Below are positions 24,129 to 32,798 of a stretch of DNA of 64,000 nt, one piece after another; the stretch's first letter is position 1; every line of letters starts with the position of its first letter. The stretch is taken from contig NZ_AP022567.1 in NCBI RefSeq assembly GCF_010727475.1, positions 7,564,001 to 7,628,000 on the forward strand. The letters are read 5' to 3'. The DNA is from Mycolicibacterium mageritense. Its GTDB lineage: Bacteria; Actinomycetota; Actinomycetes; Mycobacteriales; Mycobacteriaceae. Below the pieces are notes generated by a model. The model was not told the origin of the DNA and did no database searches. It worked only from the letters and a program-made list of their open reading frames with translations. A program made the position numbers and the translations under genes.

Positions 24129-25090
24129 CATTCCCGACGAGCCCGATCGTGCGGTTCCTCGCCCGGCGGTTGCTGCACTCGGCGGTGGTGCTGGTCGGCG
24201 TGTTGATCGTGGTGTTCGCGTTGGTGCATCTGGTGCCGGGCGACCCGGTGCGCATCGCGCTCGGTACGCGCTACACCCCGGAGGCCTACGCGGCGTTGCG
24301 GTCGGCCAGCGGTATGGACCGGCCGATCGTCGAGCAGTTCTTCGGCTACATCGGCTCGGCACTGACGGGCGATCTGGGGGTGAGCTTCCGCAACGGTGAT
24401 CCGGTGACCGTCACGTTGCTGGAACGGTTGCCCGCCACGCTGTCGCTGGGCCTCGTGGGCATCGTCATCGCGCTGCTGATCGCCCTGCCGGCCGGGATCT
24501 GGTCGGCACTGCGGGAAGGCCGCGTCAGCGACGCGATCGTGCGGATCGCCAGCCAGTTCGGGGTGTCCATCCCCGATTTCTGGATGGGCATCCTGCTGAT
24601 CGGACTGTTCGCGTCCACGCTGGGCTGGCTGCCGACCTCCGGATACCGGCCGCTGTTCGACGATCCGGGTGGGTGGCTGCGCCACATCGTCCTGCCCGGC
24701 CTCACCGTGGGGCTGGTCGCGGGCGCCATCATGACCCGCTACGTCCGATCGGCCGTGCTGGAGGTCACGGCCATGGGCTACGTGCGCACGGCCCGCTCGA
24801 AAGGCCTTGCTCCACCGGTGATCACGTTCCGCCACATCGTGCGCAACGCGTTGCTGCCGATTCTCACCATCACGGGAATTCAGCTGGCGACGATCCTCGG
24901 CGGGGTCATCGTGGTCGAGGTGGTGTTCGCCTGGCCGGGGCTGGGCCGGCTGGTGTTCAATTCGGTTGCGGCCCGCGACTACCCGGTCATCCAGGGTGCG
25001 GTGTTGCTCATCGCGGTGCTGTTTCTCCTGATCAACCTCATCGTGGACGTCCTGTACGCGGTGGTCGACCCGAGGATCCGGCTGTCATGA
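24125..25090 (+). CDS. ABC transporter permease, DppB type
   Basis: 321 residues, about six membrane spans. The N-terminal RRLLHSAVVLVGVLIVVFAL helix is followed by the HLVPGDP loop and by the EAA-like motif YVRTARSKGLAPPVI near 225. ATG 24125 overlaps the upstream stop (ATGA). Forms the channel with the next gene. Confidence 0.94.
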   Translation: MTFPTSPIVRFLARRLLHSAVVLVGVLIVVFALVHLVPGDPVRIALGTRYTPEAYAALRSASGMDRPIVEQFFGYIGSALTGDLGVSFRNGDPVTVTLLERLPATLSLGLVGIVIALLIALPAGIWSALREGRVSDAIVRIASQFGVSIPDFWMGILLIGLFASTLGWLPTSGYRPLFDDPGGWLRHIVLPGLTVGLVAGAIMTRYVRSAVLEVTAMGYVRTARSKGLAPPVITFRHIVRNALLPILTITGIQLATILGGVIVVEVVFAWPGLGRLVFNSVAARDYPVIQGAVLLIAVLFLLINLIVDVLYAVVDPRIRLS

Positions 25091-25965
25091 CCGTCACCGA
25101 AGGCCGGGTCTCGTCCTGGCGACTGCTGCTGTCCAATCCGGTGACCGCGATCAGCGCGGCCGTGCTGATCGCGGTGGTGTTCGTCGCGGTCACCGCGCAC
25201 TGGATCACCCCGTTCGGCATCAACGACATCGACGTGCCCAATGCCCTTCAGCCGCCCAGTGGTTCGCACTGGTTCGGCACCGACGAACTGGGCCGTGACG
25301 TGCTCTCCCGGGTGCTCGTGGCGGTCCAGGCGTCGTTGCGGGTGGCGGTGGTCAGCGTGGCTTTGGCCGGGGTTGCCGGGGTGCTCATCGGCGTGGTCGC
25401 GGGCTACCGCGGCGGCTGGGTGGACACCGTCGTGATGCGGGTCGTCGACGTGATGTTCGCGTTCCCGGTTCTGCTGCTGGCACTGGCCATCGTGGCGATC
25501 CTCGGGCCAGGCATCACCACCACGATGCTGGCCATCGGCATCGTCTACACGCCGATCTTCGCGCGGGTGGCCCGGGCCAGCACGCTGAGCGTGCGCGTGG
25601 AACCGTTCGTCGCGGTGTCCCGCACGATGGGCACGGGCGACGGCTACATCCTCACGCGACACATCCTGCCGAACATCGCGGGGCCGTTGATCGTTCAGCT
25701 GTCGCTGTCGCTCGCGTTCGCGATCCTCGCGGAGGCGTCGCTGTCATTCCTGGGGCTGGGCATTCAGCCGCCACAACCATCGCTTGGCCGGATGATATTC
25801 GACGCCCAGGGGTTCGTGACGTTGGCGTGGTGGATGGCGGTGTTCCCCGGTGCGGCCATCTTCGTGACGGTGCTGGCCTTCAACCTGTTCGGCGACGGCC
25901 TGCGCGACGTGCTGGATCCCAAGCAGCGCACCATGATCGAGTCCAGAAGGGCGGGCAAGCAGTGA
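25087..25965 (+). CDS. ABC transporter permease, DppC type
   Basis: 292 residues. The lead contains the usual HWFGTDELGRDVLSRVL segment before the transmembrane block, with VSRTMGTGDGYILTRHILPN as the coupling motif and LSFLGLGIQPPQPSLG close to the end. ATGA overlap with the upstream gene and GTGA overlap with the ATPase gene. Confidence 0.94.
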   Translation: MTVTEGRVSSWRLLLSNPVTAISAAVLIAVVFVAVTAHWITPFGINDIDVPNALQPPSGSHWFGTDELGRDVLSRVLVAVQASLRVAVVSVALAGVAGVLIGVVAGYRGGWVDTVVMRVVDVMFAFPVLLLALAIVAILGPGITTTMLAIGIVYTPIFARVARASTLSVRVEPFVAVSRTMGTGDGYILTRHILPNIAGPLIVQLSLSLAFAILAEASLSFLGLGIQPPQPSLGRMIFDAQGFVTLAWWMAVFPGAAIFVTVLAFNLFGDGLRDVLDPKQRTMIESRRAGKQ

Positions 25966-27524
25966 CGCGACCCGTCTTGAGTGTGGCTGATCTGCACGTG
26001 ACGATCGGCCGAAGCGACATCGTGCGCGGGGTGTCGTTCCAGGTTTCACGCGAACAGACCATCGGCATCGTCGGTGAATCCGGTTCCGGCAAGTCGATGA
26101 CGGTACTCGCGGCCACCGGCCTGCTCGACGCACCGGGTGCCACCGTCACCGGCACCAGCACCCTCGCCGACGGCACCCAGCTGGTCGGTGCGTCCGCCCG
26201 CACACTGCGCCAAGTACACGGCGGCAGAGTCGGATTCGTGTTCCAGGATCCCGGAACGTCACTCAACCCGCTCTTGACGTTGTCCCGCCAGATCACCGAA
26301 ACGCTGGAAACCCACCGCAACATGACGCGTCGGCAAGCACGCGACCGCGCGGGCCACCTGCTCGACGCCGTGGGCCTGCCGACCGAACGCCTCGACGCCT
26401 ATCCCCATCAGCTCTCGGGCGGGCAACGCCAGCGGGTGATGATCGCGATCGCGCTGGCGTGCGATCCCGAACTGCTGATCGCCGACGAGCCCACCACGGC
26501 GCTGGACGTCACGACGCAGGCCCAGATCATCGACCTGGTGGCCGACCTGCAGCGGGATTTCGGCACCGCGGTGGTGTGGATCAGCCACGATCTCGGGGTC
26601 ATCGGCCAGGTCGCCGACGAGGTGACCGTGCTGCGTGACGGCGAGGCTGTCGAGCAGGCGCCGATCCTCGACGTTTTCGACCATCCCCGGCACGAGTACA
26701 CGCGTGAATTGCTCGACGCGAGACCACGCATCGACGGGCCTGGCCCTGCCTCGGTACCGGCGGCACCGGTTCTGTTGGCGGTCAACGACCTTGAGGTTCG
26801 CTACGACCAGGTGACCGCGGTCGACGGCGTGTCTTTCGAGATCCGGCGCGGCACGACACTGGGCCTGGTCGGCGAGTCCGGGTCGGGAAAGTCGACAGTG
26901 GCGGCCGCCCTGACCGGGCTGGCCGAGCCGACCGCGGGCACGGCGACCCTCGACGGGCTGGACGTCTTCGGCGCCGGCCGGGAGCTGCGGCGCCGGATCA
27001 GCCTGGTATTCCAGGATCCGTTCTCGTCGCTGAATCCCCGCACCCGAATCGGTGCGGCGATCGGCGAACCACTGCAGGTCCACCGGCTGGCGAAAGGTCG
27101 CCGCGCCCGGGCCGAGCGAGTGGCAGAGTTGCTCGAACTGGTGGGACTACCGGCGGAATTCGCATCACGCTACCCACACGAGCTGTCCGGCGGTCAGCGG
27201 CAACGGGTCAGCATCGCCCGGGCGCTCGCCACCGAACCTGATCTGCTGATTCTCGACGAATCGACTGCGTCCCTGGATGTTTCGATCCAGGCCAAGGTGC
27301 TCGACCTGCTGACCGATCTGCAGCGCGACCTCGGGCTGACCTACCTCTTCATCGCCCACGACCTCGCTGTGGTGCACCGGATGTGCCATGACGTATTGGT
27401 GATGCGGTCCGGGGCGGCCGTCGAGTACCGTCCCGCAGCGGAGTTGTTCGCCGCGCCCGAGCAGGACTACACCCGCACTCTGCTCGCCGCGGTTCCGCCG
27501 TCGAGGCCACGCGTACGCACGTGA
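25962..27524 (+). CDS. Fused double-ATPase of the peptide-type ABC transporter
   Basis: 520 residues comprising two ABC ATPases in one chain, equal to DppD plus DppF. Both halves have Walker A GESGSGKS (38-45, and about 302-309) and the signature SGGQRQR; Walker B is LLIADEP in the first half and LLILDES in the second. Start is GTG 25962. The stop is one base from the convergent methyltransferase stop, with no terminator between them. Confidence 0.95.
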   Translation: MTRPVLSVADLHVTIGRSDIVRGVSFQVSREQTIGIVGESGSGKSMTVLAATGLLDAPGATVTGTSTLADGTQLVGASARTLRQVHGGRVGFVFQDPGTSLNPLLTLSRQITETLETHRNMTRRQARDRAGHLLDAVGLPTERLDAYPHQLSGGQRQRVMIAIALACDPELLIADEPTTALDVTTQAQIIDLVADLQRDFGTAVVWISHDLGVIGQVADEVTVLRDGEAVEQAPILDVFDHPRHEYTRELLDARPRIDGPGPASVPAAPVLLAVNDLEVRYDQVTAVDGVSFEIRRGTTLGLVGESGSGKSTVAAALTGLAEPTAGTATLDGLDVFGAGRELRRRISLVFQDPFSSLNPRTRIGAAIGEPLQVHRLAKGRRARAERVAELLELVGLPAEFASRYPHELSGGQRQRVSIARALATEPDLLILDESTASLDVSIQAKVLDLLTDLQRDLGLTYLFIAHDLAVVHRMCHDVLVMRSGAAVEYRPAAELFAAPEQDYTRTLLAAVPPSRPRVRT

Positions 27525-27525
27525 G

Positions 27526-28329
27526 TCACTTCTGCACACGCGCGATGCCCATCAAATGGTTCGACATGTCGCGGATTCCCGGCAGGTGGCCGGTCCGGCG
27601 GACGAGACTCAAAGCGGCCTGGTGGATCGCCTCGTCGACCACCGGAAGCTCTTCCAGGGCAAAGCCGTTGGCACCTTCGATGGCATGGGCCTCGGCGTCG
27701 GGCAGCCCCGCCGCGGCCAGCTCCTGCAGCAATTCCTCGCCGGTATGGAAGTGACCGCCCGGAAACCGGATCGTCGCTGGCGGGTCACCGCGCTCGAGCA
27801 GTGCGACGAGCTCCGCGGGATAGGGCTGGTCCAGCAGGTCGCCGCGGCCCAGCGTGTTGACGGCGTGGCTCGCGAACCGCGGAATGACCGCCGCGAACAC
27901 CCAACCGCCGGATCTGCTGACGCGTTTGGCTTCGCGCAGGCACCGAATTCGGCTCTGCCGCGCAGCGATGTGGTACAGCGGACCGAAGAGCAGGACTGCG
28001 TCGAACGCACTGTCCGGGAACCGGAGATCCCGGGCGTCGCCATGCTCGGCGACGAACGTGCCGTGCCGCCGCGCAGTGTCCACATGGTCGGGCACCGGGT
28101 CGATGAGCACCACATCGTGGCCGCGTTCGGCGAGCGCGGCCGCGTGTACGCCCGTGCCACCGCCGACATCGAGGATCCGGGACCGTGGTCCGATCCGTGC
28201 GCCGATCAGCTCCTGCACCCGCTCGAATTCCAGCCGACCCTGCGCCGACCGGTTCCCCAGCCGATCGGACTCGGCGAACTGGTTGCGGTAGTAGTCCTGG
28301 ATCCGTGCGTCGAGGTCTGGCTGGTCCAT
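27526..28329 (-). CDS. Class I SAM-dependent methyltransferase
   Basis: 267 residues. SAM motif ILDVGGGTG (about 52-60), acidic loop VVLIDPVP, and LLFGPLYHI followed by the REAKRVSRSGGWVFAAVI strand of a Methyltransf_11/25 fold. Substrate unknown. Convergent with the transporter operon and divergent from the SDR at 28388. Confidence 0.85.
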   Translation of the reverse strand: MDQPDLDARIQDYYRNQFAESDRLGNRSAQGRLEFERVQELIGARIGPRSRILDVGGGTGVHAAALAERGHDVVLIDPVPDHVDTARRHGTFVAEHGDARDLRFPDSAFDAVLLFGPLYHIAARQSRIRCLREAKRVSRSGGWVFAAVIPRFASHAVNTLGRGDLLDQPYPAELVALLERGDPPATIRFPGGHFHTGEELLQELAAAGLPDAEAHAIEGANGFALEELPVVDEAIHQAALSLVRRTGHLPGIRDMSNHLMGIARVQK

Positions 28330-28387
28330 CGCATGACCGTATCGACCGCGCGCAACCGGATTTCGACTGCGTGAGAAGGTCTACCCC

Positions 28388-29125
28388 ATGACTCTGGATG
28401 GCAAGGTCGCGTTGGTCACGGGTGCATCGTCGGGATTGGGCGCCGCGGTCGCCCGGTTGTTCGCCGAGCGGGGTGCCACGGTGTTCGGGATCGCTCGCGA
28501 CGCCGAACGGATGGCCGACGTGTTCACGGACGTTCCCGGCGGCACGTACACATCGGTGGACATCTCGTCGGCGGAGGGCTGCAAGCGGGCTGTGGCGCAA
28601 TGTGTCGAGGAGTTCGGGCGCCTCGACGCGTTGATCAACGTCGCGGGTTTTCACCAGATGCGCCACACCATCTCGATGACCGACGAGGACTGGGAAAAGG
28701 ATCTCGCGGTCAACCTCAACGGCCCCTTCTTCCTGTGCCGCGCGGCGTTGCCACATCTGCTCGAGACCGGCGGCAACATCGTCAACGTCGCCTCGATCGC
28801 CGGAATCGAAGGCGAGGTCTACTCGGCGGGGTACTGCGCGGCCAAGCACGGGCTGGTCGGGCTGACGCGCGCACTGGCCATCGAATTCACGTCCGAGCGG
28901 CTGCGGGTCAACGCGGTCTGTCCCGGCGGCATGCTGACCCCGCAGACCACCGAGTTCGCCGCACCCGAGGGGGCGGACTGGAATCTGATCCTGCGCATCG
29001 CCGCGCCCCGCGGAATGATGGACGTGGCCGATGTGGCCAAGACCATCGCGTTTCTCGCCTCTGACGATGCGGCCGCGGTACACGGCGCGGTGTACATCGT
29101 CGATGCCGGAAAGACCGCCGGATAA
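28388..29125 (+). CDS. SDR-family oxidoreductase
   Basis: 245 residues: TGASSGLG (11-18), NVAG in place of NNAG, catalytic IAGIEGEVYSAGYCAAKHG with Tyr and Lys spaced as in classical SDRs, and DAGKTAG at the end. Substrate not evident. The 58-base gap to the divergent methyltransferase must hold both promoters. Confidence 0.9.
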   Translation: MTLDGKVALVTGASSGLGAAVARLFAERGATVFGIARDAERMADVFTDVPGGTYTSVDISSAEGCKRAVAQCVEEFGRLDALINVAGFHQMRHTISMTDEDWEKDLAVNLNGPFFLCRAALPHLLETGGNIVNVASIAGIEGEVYSAGYCAAKHGLVGLTRALAIEFTSERLRVNAVCPGGMLTPQTTEFAAPEGADWNLILRIAAPRGMMDVADVAKTIAFLASDDAAAVHGAVYIVDAGKTAG

Positions 29126-29194
29126 ACCTTCCCCATCGCCACCGGTGCGCGCACGATGGAGGTGTCCGCCGAGTAGGCGAAGGGAGGGCGGACG

Positions 29195-29416
29195 ATGAAA
29201 GCGCACGTCGGCGATTTCCTGGTCGTGAAGGGCACGACCACCGACCAACACGAACAACACGCCGAGATCATCGGGGTTCGCAGCGAGGACGGCTCTCCTC
29301 CGTACGAGGTGCGATGGCTGGGCGACGGGCATGAAGCCACGATCTACCCGGGCACCGATGCATTGGTGGTCTCAGCCGCCGAGCACGCACGCACAGCTGA
29401 GCGCGCAGGACACTAA
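29195..29416 (+). CDS. DUF1918 small protein
   Basis: 73 residues matching the mycobacterial DUF1918 family: an SH3-like start (KAHVGDFLVV) and the segment PYEVRWLGDGHEATIYPGTDA. Function unknown. AGGGAGG precedes ATG 29195. Its stop overlaps the stop of the convergent DUF4185 gene. Confidence 0.88.
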   Translation: MKAHVGDFLVVKGTTTDQHEQHAEIIGVRSEDGSPPYEVRWLGDGHEATIYPGTDALVVSAAEHARTAERAGH

Positions 29417-30741
29417 CTGCTCGACGCACTGCCGGACGCAGACAGCGACGTCCGCATCAACATCACGCTGTAGTCGGACCACCGCGACAGCGTGAAGTAC
29501 AGCTCGCTGCCACTGGACCATGGATGGATGTAGGGCGCGTAGATGCCGCCCGGTACCGCGGTCGAACTGACGATGGTCTTCGCCTGGCTCCACGGACCTT
29601 CCGGCTTGTCGGCCGTCCGCATCACCACTGCCGAGGTCGTGTTGGTGTAGAGCATGACGAACTTCTTGAGGTAGTCGTTCCACGCCACCGACATCTCGCT
29701 CCCGGGTGCCCACACCACCTGCATGGCCAGGAACGGGAATCCCTTGAGCCATCCGAACGGGGTGTAGTACTCGTAGGCGGACTTGTCGGCGACCGCGGTC
29801 TCGACCACGCGCGACAGGAACGGCATGCCGCCGCGGCCGGCGCCGGTGCCGTAGGCATAGACATAGCCGCCTGAGCGCAGGTAGGCGCCCATCTGGAAGT
29901 TCTGATCCCCCCAGGTGAACGGCACGCCCGGCACGGTGTTGAACCAGCTCGGCCGGATGCCGGTGACCGGCACGGTCCAGGTCTCGCCGTTGTTGGTCGA
30001 CACCGCCACCGCGGCGAAATTCGTCGACCACTGACCGGGGGCGCCCCACTGACTGACCGACATGAAATTCACGTACTGCGTGGTGCCCACCGCGATTCCC
30101 GCCGTGGGGATGATCGTCACCTCGGTTCCGGCGAGCCCGAGGCTCTGGATCACCTGGCGCGAGAAGTTCGGCCGCGCCGCATCCACCGGAGACCCCGCAT
30201 AGACGTTGCCCGGCACCGGATTGGGAATCGTCATGCCGTCGGCGAGGTTTCGGTCCGAACTGCGGAACAGCGTGTTCTTGCGCCACTCCTGGTCGGAGGC
30301 AGCGCAGTTGCCGAACGTGTCGCCGAAGGCGACGAGCACCTGGTTGCCGGCCCCGGTTTGCCCGTTGTCCCAGACGATTCCGAGGTCAGCCCCGGAGATG
30401 CCGAAGCGGGTGTAGCTGTCGGTGCTCGGGCCGGTGATCCATCCGACGATGGTGGCAGCCGACGCCGTCGGCGCCGCAGCGGCACGGGCCGCGGTGTTTG
30501 GTGCGACGGCGGTGTCTTTTGCGGCCTCGGGAGTGGTGGCGGTGCCCGCGACACTGGCCGGTTCACGGCCGATGGGCAGATGCAGCACCCGCGCGATGGA
30601 CGGCGTGGCCGAGCGGGCCGACGGACTCGACACCGAGCAGGGATCCGCGCTTGCCTGCGGGGCGACGGCGATCGGGCCCACAAGCGAAAAAGCCACGGCG
30701 GCCGCCAAAGTCACCGATGCCAGTCGACGGAAGGCCGGCAT
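29413..30741 (-). CDS. Secreted DUF4185-domain protein
   Basis: 442 residues. Signal peptide with a hydrophobic core to about residue 26 and an ASA cleavage site; an Ala/Thr-rich linker to about residue 100; then the DUF4185 domain (VAFGDTFGNC, VYAGSPVDAARP, VSTNNGETW, DQNFQMGAYLR, PYIHPWSSGSELYFTLSRW). Propeller-like; proposed glycan-binding or hydrolytic role for the family is unproven. Paralogue of 20821-21948, which lacks the signal. Confidence 0.88.
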   Translation of the reverse strand: MPAFRRLASVTLAAAVAFSLVGPIAVAPQASADPCSVSSPSARSATPSIARVLHLPIGREPASVAGTATTPEAAKDTAVAPNTAARAAAAPTASAATIVGWITGPSTDSYTRFGISGADLGIVWDNGQTGAGNQVLVAFGDTFGNCAASDQEWRKNTLFRSSDRNLADGMTIPNPVPGNVYAGSPVDAARPNFSRQVIQSLGLAGTEVTIIPTAGIAVGTTQYVNFMSVSQWGAPGQWSTNFAAVAVSTNNGETWTVPVTGIRPSWFNTVPGVPFTWGDQNFQMGAYLRSGGYVYAYGTGAGRGGMPFLSRVVETAVADKSAYEYYTPFGWLKGFPFLAMQVVWAPGSEMSVAWNDYLKKFVMLYTNTTSAVVMRTADKPEGPWSQAKTIVSSTAVPGGIYAPYIHPWSSGSELYFTLSRWSDYSVMLMRTSLSASGSASSS

Positions 30742-30931
30742 GACTCACCTTTCGGGTCAACGCGTTGAGTGGATCGGCGCCAACCCTGGAAGCGCGATCG
30801 CCTGTGACAATAGTTGCTACAGAGTCTGATGTGGTTTGCCGTCACACGTTCCGGTATCCATCCGTGACCAGGTCGAGACCACGGCGGAAATTCAGATGCG
30901 CCCGCTGGGCCTCGCTGGTTACCGTGCCTTG

Positions 30932-31636
30932 GTGAGAATTGTGTCCGGCAAGAAGATCCGCGACGTGGACGTTGGTTAATTCGCCGAGCTGGCGTCGGAG
31001 TACCGCAGACTGCTGATCGACCTCGGCACCGGCGACGGCAAGGCCGTGCTGGCCGCGGCGGCCGCCGACAGCAAGTGCTTGGTGGTCGGGGTCGACGCCA
31101 ACGCCGCAGGCATGATCGAGGCGTCCCGACGAGCCGCTCGTCCAGGCGCTCGCGGGCTACCCAACGCGGTGTTCGTCGCCGCAGCGGTCGAACGGTTGCC
31201 CGTCGAGCTGACCGCGGTCGCCGACGACGTGACAGTCAATTTTCCCTGGGGTTCGTTGCTGCGCGGATTGCTCGCACCTGAGCCCACGGTGCTCGGCGCG
31301 GTGGCCGGCACCATGAAGCCGGGAGCGCAGCTACGGGTGGTGTTCTCGGTGACCGATCATGATGGCATCGCCGGCGTGCCGACCGTCGACGACGCCGCGG
31401 GGGTCGGCCATCTGGCGATGCCCTATGCCGCCGCAGGACTGCAGATCGACGCGGTGCGCCCGGCCGGGGAGGCCGACGTCGAGGCGTCGAGCTGGGGTAA
31501 ACGGCTGCGGGCCGGGTCGCAGCGGTCTACTTGGCTTTTGAGGGCTCAGCGCACCAAGGATCCTCAGCCGGCAAGTATCTGTTCGCGCAGGATGTCGGCA
31601 TGTCCGCAATGGTGCGCCAGCTCGCGCAGCACTTGA
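30932..31636 (+). pseudogene. 16S rRNA A1408 methyltransferase-like gene broken by a stop codon
   Basis: The frame from GTG 30932 begins with VRIVSGKKIRDVDVG, is interrupted by TAA at 30977-30979, then continues FAELASEYRRLLIDLGTGDG and VVGVDANAAGMIEAS and FPWGSLLRG, the pattern of KamB/NpmA-like methyltransferases and their mycobacterial relatives. No ATG, GTG or TTG lies between the stop and the SAM motif, and the first later start (GTG 31046) would cut off the SAM-binding DLGTGDG. The product is therefore probably inactive unless the stop is read through. The 3' end overlaps the DinB gene. Confidence 0.75.
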
Positions 31637-32043
31637 AGGTAGACCCAGCGGACCGTGCGCGGTCCGGCCCGGTGGCCGGTCACCACCGCATCGAGCGGCA
31701 GCTCAGCGACCGCGGCGCGCGCCGTCGCACACGCCTGTCGATGGGCCGCGGTCACCGAAGCGATGGTGTCGTCGTCGCCGAGCCGAAAGGACTCGTCCGG
31801 GGTCTGCACCAGGCCGAGTTCCCGGCGCGACGTGCCGCCGACGCACTCCTCGAACCAGACCCGTTGCATCCACGTCACGTGCTTGAGCAGCCCGAGCAGT
31901 GTCGTAGCCGACGGCACGAGCCGGCGGCGAACCTGCTCCTCCGTCAGGCTGTCCAAGGTCAGCTCGATCATGTTGCGGTACTCCTCGATGAACGCCTCGA
32001 GCTGGGTGCGTTCATCGTCCAGCGTCACGTCAAACGAGCCCAT
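31564..32043 (-). CDS. DinB-family protein (DUF664)
   Basis: 159 residues in a four-helix-bundle DinB/YfiT pattern: LEAFIEEYRNMIELTLDSL, LLGLLKHVTWMQRVWFEE with a metal-type His, and LRELAHHCGHADILRE with the second metal His pair near the end. Members include mycothiol-dependent enzymes, but no reaction can be assigned here. ATG 32043 follows GGAG. Confidence 0.85.
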   Translation of the reverse strand: MGSFDVTLDDERTQLEAFIEEYRNMIELTLDSLTEEQVRRRLVPSATTLLGLLKHVTWMQRVWFEECVGGTSRRELGLVQTPDESFRLGDDDTIASVTAAHRQACATARAAVAELPLDAVVTGHRAGPRTVRWVYLQVLRELAHHCGHADILREQILAG

Positions 32044-32116
32044 CTGAATCTCCAATCCGCCGTCCGGTCTTGTGCGCTTCCGGCGAGTGAGTTGCCGGCC
32101 TGGCGGGCATATGCCG

Positions 32117-32719
32117 CTACCGTGTTTTGTGCCACGTGATGGCATATCGCCAGAGCGGTAGGCGACGCCACGTCATGCCGGGCAACACCGTTGCTGCGAT
32201 CCGCCGGACCTCCGCGTAGGTGTGCGGGAACTGCATCTGGACCGGGGCGTTGTGCTGCCAGAAGCCGCGAGTGCGAGACAGGATCTGGTGCTGCACGGCA
32301 CCGATCAGTTCATAGGCGTAGTCGTGCACGGTCGAACTGCGGGCGCAGCCAATCACCACCAGAGCTCCACCGGGTGCGGTGAGGTCTGCGAGCCGCTGCA
32401 GGCCGGCGACCAGATCGGGGAAGTGATGGACGGTCGCCACCGTGGCCACGAGGTCGAAATGCGCCTCGGGTAAGTCGTAGGTCAATGCGTCGCCGGTGAG
32501 CCACGTGATGTTTGCATCGGTGCTCGATTGAGCGCGGGCGATGCTGGCGGCGTCGGAGTCGATGCCGGTGACCTCGGGGATCTTCTCGGCGAGGCGAACC
32601 GCCAGGAGGCCGTCGCCGGTGCCGACGTCAAGAGCCGTGCGCGCGGTCGGTGGCGCGGCGGCCAGCGCGATGTCGTAATAGTGCGTGTTGTGATTCCATC
32701 GGTCTCGTTCCTTGCGCAC
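32117..32719 (-). CDS. Class I SAM-dependent methyltransferase
   Basis: 200 residues: ALDVGTGDGLLAVRLAEKI is the SAM motif at about 26-44, followed by GIDSD, DLVATVATVHHFPDL and APGGALVVIGCA. GTG 32719 is the best start although its ribosome site is weak; the frame stays open upstream without similarity. Substrate unknown. Confidence 0.8.
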   Translation of the reverse strand: MRKERDRWNHNTHYYDIALAAAPPTARTALDVGTGDGLLAVRLAEKIPEVTGIDSDAASIARAQSSTDANITWLTGDALTYDLPEAHFDLVATVATVHHFPDLVAGLQRLADLTAPGGALVVIGCARSSTVHDYAYELIGAVQHQILSRTRGFWQHNAPVQMQFPHTYAEVRRIAATVLPGMTWRRLPLWRYAITWHKTR

Positions 32720-32798
32720 CTGACCACTGTGACATGCGCCGGTGGCCGAGACCGGGCGGCTACGCGTCGTTGCGTAGCCGCCCGATCGTTCGCCGCGC

